11,528 nt of DNA, taken from JAJFVC01 sp039698075. GTDB taxonomy: Bacteria; Planctomycetota; Planctomycetia; Pirellulales; Thermoguttaceae. The translations under genes were made by a program, and so were the position numbers. The stretch lies in NCBI GenBank assembly GCA_039698075.1, contig JBDKTJ010000046.1, forward strand, positions 1 through 11,528, read 5' to 3'. Below the pieces are notes generated by a model that was not told the origin of the DNA, made no database searches, and saw only the letters and a program-made list of their open reading frames with translations. Numbering within the stretch: the stretch's first letter is position 1; every line of letters begins with the position of its first letter. Of the stretch, positions 7,061 through 11,528 are shown piece by piece.

Positions 7061-8599
7061 ATGATTCGATCGATCGGTTTCGGTTCTTTGTTGCTCGCGT
7101 CCTTGTTGCCGCTTGTGGCCGGCACGGCGTTGGCTCAATCGCCTAATGGAAACCCTTTGGATGGGTTGGAGCGTTTGAAGACGTTTGAATCGCGCAGGTC
7201 CTCGTCGTCGGACGAAGACTGGCGCAACGGCAATCACGACTCTCGTCGGATAGAGCCTGGCGAAACGCTGACGCTTGGCGATCTCGACGGACCGGGCATG
7301 ATCTCGCACCTATGGTGCACGATTTCGCACCGCACGACGTACTATCCGCGATTGCTCACGCTTCGCATTTATTGGGACGGCGAGTCGCGCCCGAGCGTCG
7401 AGTGCCCGATCGGCGATTTCTTTGGCGTCGGCAACGGGGTCGATCAACCGCTGATGTCGCTGCCCATCCGAGACAGCTCCGGCGGCAAGGCGCGAAACTG
7501 CTACTGGCCGATGCCGTTTCGCAAGTCGGCGAAAATCACCGTGACGAACGACAGCGATGTGCCGTGCCGATCGTTTTACTATTACGTCGATTGGCAAAAG
7601 CATCCCTCGATCGCGGACGACGCGGCCTATTTCCACGCCATGTATCGTCAAGAGTATCCCTGCAAAAAGGGAGAGAATTATCTGCTGGCCGACATTGTCG
7701 GACGCGGGCACTACATAGGCACGGTCCAAAGCGTGTGTCTGACGTCGCCGGGTTGGTACGGCGAAGGCGACGATTTCTTCTTCATCGATGGCGCGAAAGA
7801 GCCGCAGTTGCGCGGCACCGGCACCGAGGACTATTTCTGCAACGCGTGGGGGTTCCAAGTGTTCGACGGCCCCTATTACGGCGTTTCGCTTTTTGAGGGC
7901 TTCAAAACCGGTTGCAGTTCCAGTGCGTATCGTTTTCATGTTCCAGATCCGGTGGCTTTCGCCCGATCCCTACGCGTCGAAATCGAACACAAGGGATCGC
8001 GAAATTTGCCGGACGGAGAGCTTCTCAGATTCGTTGAACGCGACGATTTGATGTCGAGCGTGGCCTTTTGGTATCAAACCGAGCCGCATAAGCCGTGGCC
8101 GGCGTTGCCGAAAGGCTGTGATCGGCTGCCGTTCCATGAAGAAATGGTTCTTAAGGGCTGGACGGCGGTCGATTCGGCGAAGCACTCCGACGGTCCGGTG
8201 GCGACTCAAGCGGTGGCCGGGGAGCATGGCGTGGTGGACAACAAACAGCTCCTCTTCCACGCAAAAGACGATAAGGCTTGGATGGAGCTGGAATTTGAGG
8301 TCGACAAGCCCCAGACGCTCGATCTTTCCTGCAAGTTCATGCGCGCTCCAGACTACGGCGTCTATCGCATCTTGTTGGACGGTCAAGAGGTGGCGAAATG
8401 CGATCTCGGCGGCCAAAGGGTCGCGTCGCAGGATTTCGCTCTTGGTCGCCAGAAACTCGACGCCGGAAAACACACGATTCGCTTTCAGTGCGCCGGCAAG
8501 TCTCGCGCAGCAAAAGGTTATAAGCTCGGATTCGCATCCTTGACGAAAAAAACCCTTGCTTACGAACCCGATTCCAACAAGAACTCGGGCAAACCGTAA
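7061..8599 (+). CDS. Secreted DUF2961 / GH172-family protein
   Basis: DUF2961 proteins are double jelly-roll enzymes. Characterised members, now family GH172, act on fructofuranose or D-arabinofuranose linkages, so an exported glycoside hydrolase is likely. ATG 7061 has AGGACG 7 bases upstream and gives 512 aa with a signal peptide (1-25, TALA-Q). Family signatures are GPGMISHLWCTIS (77-89), ECPIGDFFGVG (114-124), YWPMPFRKSAKITVTN (148-163), RGTGTEDYFCNAWGF (251-265, with conserved E256) and YRFHVPDPVAF (290-300). After about residue 365 comes a further strand-rich region (WMELEFEV...YGVYRILLDGQEV...HTIRF) that looks like an extra jelly-roll or carbohydrate-binding module. The frame opens at 7001, but the signal peptide and ribosome binding site fix the start. 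Exact substrate unknown. Confidence 0.88.
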   Translation: MIRSIGFGSLLLASLLPLVAGTALAQSPNGNPLDGLERLKTFESRRSSSSDEDWRNGNHDSRRIEPGETLTLGDLDGPGMISHLWCTISHRTTYYPRLLTLRIYWDGESRPSVECPIGDFFGVGNGVDQPLMSLPIRDSSGGKARNCYWPMPFRKSAKITVTNDSDVPCRSFYYYVDWQKHPSIADDAAYFHAMYRQEYPCKKGENYLLADIVGRGHYIGTVQSVCLTSPGWYGEGDDFFFIDGAKEPQLRGTGTEDYFCNAWGFQVFDGPYYGVSLFEGFKTGCSSSAYRFHVPDPVAFARSLRVEIEHKGSRNLPDGELLRFVERDDLMSSVAFWYQTEPHKPWPALPKGCDRLPFHEEMVLKGWTAVDSAKHSDGPVATQAVAGEHGVVDNKQLLFHAKDDKAWMELEFEVDKPQTLDLSCKFMRAPDYGVYRILLDGQEVAKCDLGGQRVASQDFALGRQKLDAGKHTIRFQCAGKSRAAKGYKLGFASLTKKTLAYEPDSNKNSGKP

Positions 8600-8669
8600 C
8601 GGCGGACAAAAGCGGGAGCAAGCGTATGAAACGCGGACGCATCTGCTCTGTAGAAAACGCTGAACATTA

Positions 8670-8780
8670 GTGCGGTTTCACTTTCGCTGTAGCGTGTTGG
8701 GTGCCATGCCCACGCTTGTCGTGGGCATGGCACCCCGAGAAAAACCGCACCATGGCCATGCAAGCGTGGCCATGGCGCCC
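8670..8780. repeat. Nested palindromic element with two inverted CTTG-loop hairpins
   Basis: Copy A (8699-8735) is a perfect 16-bp stem, GGGTGCCATGCCCACG with its complement, around loop CTTGT. Copy B (8745-8780) is on the other strand. Its reverse complement begins GGGCGCCATGGCCACGCTTG, differing from copy A at 2 of 20 positions, with a perfect 9-bp core CCATGGCCA/TGGCCATGG. A 9-bp outer inverted repeat, GTGCGGTTT (8670-8678) and AAACCGCAC (8742-8750), brackets copy A. No T-run follows, so a dispersed structured repeat is more likely than a terminator, although it also lies downstream of the GH172 gene. Confidence 0.8.
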
Positions 8781-8815
8781 GCTAGACCTATCGTGAATCT
8801 GCTCTAGGTTTTGCA

Positions 8816-8945
8816 GTGGTGTATGAGAGCAGGACGTGCAAGTCACCAAGGACGGTGTTGGTGACGGCGTGGATCGTCGTCAAAGTGGTGCTGCCGGCTT
8901 ACAGCCATCGGTCCAGCCCGAAGAAGTTCACGCATCCCTCGATCA
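8816..8945 (+). pseudogene. Possible remnant of an IS4/IS5-like transposase N-terminus
   Basis: In the frame starting at 8816, residues 26-39 read LPAYSHRSSPKKFT. This resembles the N-terminal region of IS4/IS5-group transposases, where a segment like LPxYSHxxSPKKFTQ precedes the first helix. The similarity appears to stop right after it, and no DDE core follows. I rely on memory of the family for this match. The fragment lies in a gene-free, repeat-rich stretch, which fits a decayed insertion. Confidence 0.35.
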
Positions 8946-9140
8946 ACCGGTCAGTCGACTTGGTTTTGCAATCGACTCTCCGTCGTCGTGGCCGACCTCG
9001 CAAAAACATTCACTAGACAACCTGCACATTACAGTCTGTCTAATATATGCGACTATCCCCTTTTAATTTCCCTGCGGATCATCCAGCCCAGGGCGTTGTC
9101 GTCGCTGTTACACACAAGACAGGCGAACGGAACATTTGTT

Positions 9141-9392
9141 AGGGGCGTTCGCGCCCCTTGCCCGCCGAAGGCGGTGTTAGGCCCGTGCTTTAGCACGGGT
9201 TGACGGTGGCCACAAAAACACCCCATTTTTCTACCGCGTGTGTCACGCCCGTTCACGGGCGTCCTGCTTGATGGCAAAGCAGGATGCCTGTGAACAGGCA
9301 TGACTCGCGTATCTTTTTGCATGACCCCTAAAACCCGGCGTAAACGCCGGGCCTAATACCGCCTGCGGCGGACAACGCCCATGAATGGGCGT
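9141..9392. repeat. Mirror-image array of nine short hairpins
   Basis: Perfect stems follow one another. H1 is 9141-9158 (7 bp, loop TTCG), H2 9162-9174 (5 bp, GAA), H3 9182-9199 (7 bp, TTTA) and H4 9245-9262 (7 bp, TTCA). H5 is 9263-9283 (CCTGCTT/AAGCAGG, at the centre). H6 is 9284-9301 (7 bp, TGAA), H7 9334-9351 (7 bp, TAAA), H8 9359-9371 (5 bp, TGC) and H9 9375-9392 (7 bp, TGAA). Read from the other strand, H9-H8-H7-H6 repeat H1-H2-H3-H4 with the same loop types and linkers (TGC/TGT, then TGTTAGG/TATTAGG, then CCTGCTT after H4). Stems differ at 9 base pairs, all compensated. No coding frame explains the region. Confidence 0.85.
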
Positions 9393-9469
9393 CAACCGTT
9401 CATTTCTCGGTTATCCAAAGATGTGTTGTGATACAACGAGCGCGGCGGCCCTGGGCTGGGGAAATGGCG

Positions 9470-9555
9470 GCTCCTTCGGAGCGACAAATCCGTAAATTCG
9501 TGCGTATGGGCTTCGGCGTTCTCGGCCCACTCTATGGTCTGCCCCGCAACAGACC
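9470..9555. repeat. Further small hairpins between the array and the RAYT module
   Basis: GCTCC-TTC-GGAGC at 9470-9482 has the same 5-bp stem and 3-base loop as H2 and H8 of the array. GGTCTG (9536-9541) and CAGACC (9550-9555) pair across an 8-base loop. Otherwise I see nothing in 9413-9569: no gene and no promoter. Confidence 0.45.
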
Positions 9556-9569
9556 CTACGAATAAATCG

Positions 9570-9605
9570 GATGAGAAAAGGTGATGAGAAAAGGTGTCAG
9601 GAACC
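9570..9605 (+). repeat. Left end of RAYT module
   Basis: Two tandem copies of the 13-bp unit GATGAGAAAAGGT (9570-9582 and 9583-9595) run into GTCAGGAACC. Bases 9587-9605 form one arm of the 19-bp inverted repeat. The RAYT stop codon (TCA at 9597-9599 on this strand) lies inside the arm. Confidence 0.8.
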
Positions 9606-10286
9606 ATTGTTGTCGGCTTCGTTGCGGGGACGGCCACGAGGGCGGAAGGCCAAGTCGAGGCCGAACCGTTTTGTCATTCGCTCCACCCAATCCTCGCTTC
9701 CAAACGGCTGCCCACGATTCACGCAACGCCGCAACGCTTCCAACTCGCTTTGGCTTTCCGCCCGATTCACCCGGCTTGCCCAGTTCTTCGGCACGTCGAT
9801 GGGCCGCTTCGATAGCACTGCCTGACATTCCGCGTCTCCAAACTCGCGCCGCCAAAGACTCGACCATCGCCACTTCTCGGCTCGTTCGCACAACGCAGCA
9901 CGCAAGGCGTTCCGCTCCACATAGCGACAGACTGTCCAAAGGTACTCGTCCGACTCGATCAAAAACGACTTGAATCGCCCCTGGTACACATGACCGGACC
10001 CTACCGAATGCCGATGCGCATGCCAGCGTTGCGTGTGCGTCAATGTCAACCACCCGACGAACGCCGAAAGGTCTCCAGCCTCACGTGGCCAAACCACCAA
10101 ATGCCAATGATTCGGCATCACGCAATACGACAACAAACGCATCTTGAAACGCCGCACGGCGTCGACAAGGATTCGCTCGAACGCTTCGTAATCCTCCAGC
10201 TTGTCAAATATCCTCATCCGCGCGTTGGCGCGGTTAAGCACATGGTACGCGAATCCCCCGGCGACAACTCTTAACGCTCGTCCCAT
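9597..10286 (-). CDS. REP-associated tyrosine transposase (RAYT, Y1/HUH family)
   Basis: RAYTs are IS200/IS605-related single-strand endonucleases that cut and join at short palindromic repeats and are usually single copy and not independently mobile. The 229 aa product starts at ATG 10286-10284. It has the expected order: FAYHVLNRANARMRIF (12-27), the HUH motif P58-N-H60-W-H62 in YCVMPNHWHLVVWP, SGHVYQGRFKSF (97-108), and the catalytic Tyr Y122 in RYVERNALRA (Y-x3-N). The C-terminal block RGQPFGSEDWVERMTKRFGL (191-210) is followed by RPRGRPR. All catalytic residues are present, so the enzyme looks intact. The last codons and TGA form part of the flanking inverted repeat. Confidence 0.92.
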   Translation of the reverse strand: MGRALRVVAGGFAYHVLNRANARMRIFDKLEDYEAFERILVDAVRRFKMRLLSYCVMPNHWHLVVWPREAGDLSAFVGWLTLTHTQRWHAHRHSVGSGHVYQGRFKSFLIESDEYLWTVCRYVERNALRAALCERAEKWRWSSLWRREFGDAECQAVLSKRPIDVPKNWASRVNRAESQSELEALRRCVNRGQPFGSEDWVERMTKRFGLDLAFRPRGRPRNEADNNGS

Positions 10287-10325
10287 GCCCGGATTCTACG
10301 AATCATCCTCGCGAGTGTCAATAAC

Positions 10326-10366
10326 GGTTCCTGACACCTTTTCTTACTCTTTTCTTACTCTTTACC
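10326..10366 (-). repeat. Right end of RAYT module
   Basis: GGTTCCTGACACCTTTTCT (10326-10344) is the exact reverse complement of 9587-9605. It continues into two full copies of the 11-bp unit CTTTTCTTACT (10338-10348 and 10349-10359) and a partial third, CTTTACC. Confidence 0.8.
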
Positions 10367-10610
10367 AAAATGCTGGGGTGTGTTAAACTTATTACCATCT
10401 TCACCTTTAGCCGCCTTGGGGGCAGCGCAGCACCTGGACAATAGCCGACCTGCAAACAGTCAGTCGGCTTCTTCTTTCCGGGTGCATTCTCGCGAGGATT
10501 CTCCCGCGGGGAATCTGTTCCAAAATTTTCGGCAGCAGGGATTCTCTGCTGTGTTGGTTTTCTCATCCCAGGGCGCGAAGTCGCCCCGCAACGTTAAGGG
10601 AGGTAGTGAG
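10367..10610 (+). other. Structured leader of the PEP-CTERM gene
   Basis: This 244-base non-coding stretch lies between the RAYT right end and the PEP-CTERM start. Three hairpins are visible: AGCCGAC/GTCGGCT (10443-10449 with 10463-10469), CAGCAG/CTGCTG (10533-10538 with 10546-10551) and GGGCG/CGCCC (10571-10575 with 10582-10586). No riboswitch class was recognised and no clear promoter. The frame is open throughout, but the composition does not look like protein. Confidence 0.35.
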
Positions 10611-11309
10611 ATGAGAGGGTTGATAGTGCGAAATGGGTTCTTCGTAACAGCGTTGGCAGCTTGCCGCACAGCAACCATTCTAAGGATCACACTCATCTTG
10701 GGTGTCATCGTGCTGACGGCGTTTGCGCCTGCGGCCGCAAGCACCATTGTGTTCAACAATTTTGGTCCTGGCGACTCTTACGCATATTGCGGCGACTTTT
10801 TGGGAAGATTTGAAGGCTGTGATCCCGAGAACCCATTGGCTGGAGACTTCATTCCCAGCAGTAACGGGAAGTTCAATGAAGTTTGGACAGCCATGTGGCA
10901 CCAATTCGGTTTGAACGAGGTGACGCTGACGCTGTTGACCGACCAGTCGGGGAGCCCCGGCACGGCAATATGGCAACAGACTTTCGTCGATCAACTCGGC
11001 AACGACTATGGAAGCGTGTTACACGTGGCGGATCTCGACGGGCCCATGTTGACCGCCGGAACAAGGTATTGGATCCGAGCCTCCACGCCAGATGTCGTCG
11101 GAACCGTACAGACATGGTATGAAAACGACCAAGGCGACCTCGGTTCCCGTGCTAAGTGGGAGGACGGTAGACTCTGGATATTCAGTAATACGGACCGGCG
11201 TGCCCTACGGGTAGGGGTCGTCCCCGAACCTTCCACCTTCGTCCTCCTCGGCGTCGGTGCGGCCAGTTTTCTCGCCTACGCTTGGCGACGGCGGCGACAA
11301 GCGGCGTAG
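10611..11309 (+). CDS. PEP-CTERM surface protein, choice-anchor R-like
   Basis: An exported protein with a C-terminal sorting signal processed by an exosortase (EpsH/XrtA-type). ATG 10611 has a strong AAGGGAGGT (10596-10604) 6 bases upstream and gives 232 aa. The N-terminal leader is long, with a hydrophobic core at 22-43 (ATILRITLILGVIVLTAFAP then AAAS). The mature domain starts TIVFNNFGPGDSY (45-57), the opening pattern of choice-of-anchor R proteins, and reads as a beta-sandwich to about residue 200. The C-terminus is the classic tripartite signal: V-P205-E-P207, hydrophobic helix STFVLLGVGAASFLAYAW (208-225) and the basic tail RRRR. No exosortase gene is in the window. The gene sits between two copies of the RAYT end sequence. 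Confidence 0.88.
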   Translation: MRGLIVRNGFFVTALAACRTATILRITLILGVIVLTAFAPAAASTIVFNNFGPGDSYAYCGDFLGRFEGCDPENPLAGDFIPSSNGKFNEVWTAMWHQFGLNEVTLTLLTDQSGSPGTAIWQQTFVDQLGNDYGSVLHVADLDGPMLTAGTRYWIRASTPDVVGTVQTWYENDQGDLGSRAKWEDGRLWIFSNTDRRALRVGVVPEPSTFVLLGVGAASFLAYAWRRRRQAA

Positions 11310-11322
11310 GGCTTCTCTTGGG

Positions 11323-11407
11323 GTGAGAAAAGGTGTCAAGAGGGGGGGAAAAAGGTGTCAGGGAAAAGGTGGTCAGGGAAAAGGTGAGGGAAAAGGTGTC
11401 AGGAACC
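11323..11407 (+). repeat. Degenerate tandem array of the RAYT end sequence
   Basis: The 8-mer AAAAGGTG occurs five times, at 11328, 11350, 11364, 11379 and 11391, in units such as GGGAAAAGGTGTCAG with spacing of 12-22 bases. The last unit runs into the full core AAAAGGTGTCAGGAACC (11391-11407), identical to the RAYT module left end. It begins only 13 bases after the PEP-CTERM stop codon. Confidence 0.8.
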
Positions 11408-11528
11408 AATCCTGTTCGGCACGCTTATTGCGTTGCGAAGGTCCGATGGCAAGCAGGAGAAAAGCGTGACGGTACCGCATACGGCGGAATAGTGCCGGAA
11501 GGCTGAACGGAGGTGCTGGAAGGCGGCT
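11408..11528. other. Unassigned tail of the window
   Basis: No gene or RNA was recognised. Frames are short on both strands. By analogy with 9605 onward this should be the inside of another element whose left end is 11391-11407, but its reverse complement does not read as a RAYT C-terminus. Confidence 0.25.

Larger units (their letters stand above)
9570..10366. mobile_element. RAYT (REP-associated transposase) module
   Basis: A single RAYT gene lies between a perfect 19-bp inverted repeat, AGAAAAGGTGTCAGGAACC at 9587-9605 and its reverse complement at 10326-10344. The A-rich side faces outward at both ends. The outer edges carry small tandem repeats, 13-bp units at 9570-9595 and 11-bp units at 10338-10359. 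The module carries no passenger gene. It fits the known REPtron arrangement, in which a domesticated Y1 transposase is flanked by inverted copies of its own repeat. Confidence 0.75.

Noticed and set aside
8626..8670. 14-codon ORF (MKRGRICSVENAEH) with GGGAG upstream, ending where the nested palindrome begins
   Set aside because: Too short to support. It could be a gene start cut by insertion of the repeat, but nothing beyond 8780 continues it.
9041..9065. Possible third copy of the 46-bp promoter-like repeat
   Set aside because: Only ATCCCCTTTT and a loose AATAT match; the -35-like part is absent, so it may be chance.
9053..9322. Minus-strand 89-aa open frame through the hairpin array
   Set aside because: It is made of the palindromes themselves and has no domain-like content or ribosome binding site; the paired-base pattern explains the sequence better.
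9141..9392. CRISPR array
   Set aside because: The repeated units are hairpins of differing sequence in mirror order, not identical direct repeats with unique spacers, and no cas genes are present.
10380..10610. N-terminal extension of the PEP-CTERM protein
   Set aside because: The strong AAGGGAGGT before ATG 10611 and the leader peptide starting there fix the start; the upstream frame looks non-coding.
11391..11528. C-terminal fragment of a second RAYT on the minus strand, by analogy with the RAYT left end
   Set aside because: The reverse complement in the matching frame ends in GS-stop like the RAYT, but lacks the GRP-type C-terminal block upstream, so homology is not supported within the window.

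Overview
The window looks like a chromosomal segment of a GC-rich planctomycete, probably of the Pirellula type. The evidence is a DUF1559-like prepilin with the planctomycete C-terminal DG-H pattern, a PEP-CTERM/choice-anchor protein, a secreted DUF2961 (GH172-type) enzyme, several small secreted proteins without clear families, and a RAYT transposase with palindromic repeats. The assignment rests on gene content read by eye; no database search was possible.

Layout. Bases 1-103 hold the 5' end of a secreted protein gene on the minus strand. Bases 392-1612 hold a short prepilin-like gene and a membrane-anchored Pro/Gly-rich helical protein, both plus strand and 24 bases apart. Bases 1703-2826 hold a minus-strand pair, a secreted SGNH hydrolase and a hotdog thioesterase, overlapping by ATGA. 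A divergent region with an extended -10 box leads into tyrA (3030-3875), the one clear housekeeping gene. Then come two secreted proteins of unknown family (3973-4566 and 4646-5590, the second probably a TIM barrel), a secreted serine hydrolase of the beta-lactamase/esterase family (5744-6853) and a secreted DUF2961/GH172 protein (7061-8599). The last two are each preceded by the same 46-bp sequence, which contains a plausible sigma-70-type promoter.

From about 8600 the window changes character. Bases 8600-9596 have no intact gene but are dense in structured repeats: a nested palindromic element, a probable transposase remnant, and a mirror-image array of nine short hairpins (9141-9392). The stems of that array differ between its two arms in a base-pair-compensated way. 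Next is a RAYT gene (9597-10286, minus) bracketed by a perfect 19-bp inverted repeat, one copy of which contains the gene's stop codon. A PEP-CTERM surface protein gene (10611-11309) follows, and behind it five tandem copies of the A-rich part of the RAYT end sequence plus a third full copy of its core.

How the genes work together. The secreted hydrolases (SGNH, TIM-barrel-like, serine hydrolase, GH172) fit the exported polysaccharide and ester degradation common in planctomycetes, but only the SGNH-thioesterase pair shows real translational coupling. The most notable part is 8600-11410. It carries at least three unrelated families of short structured repeats around one RAYT gene, and the stems of two of them covary between copies.
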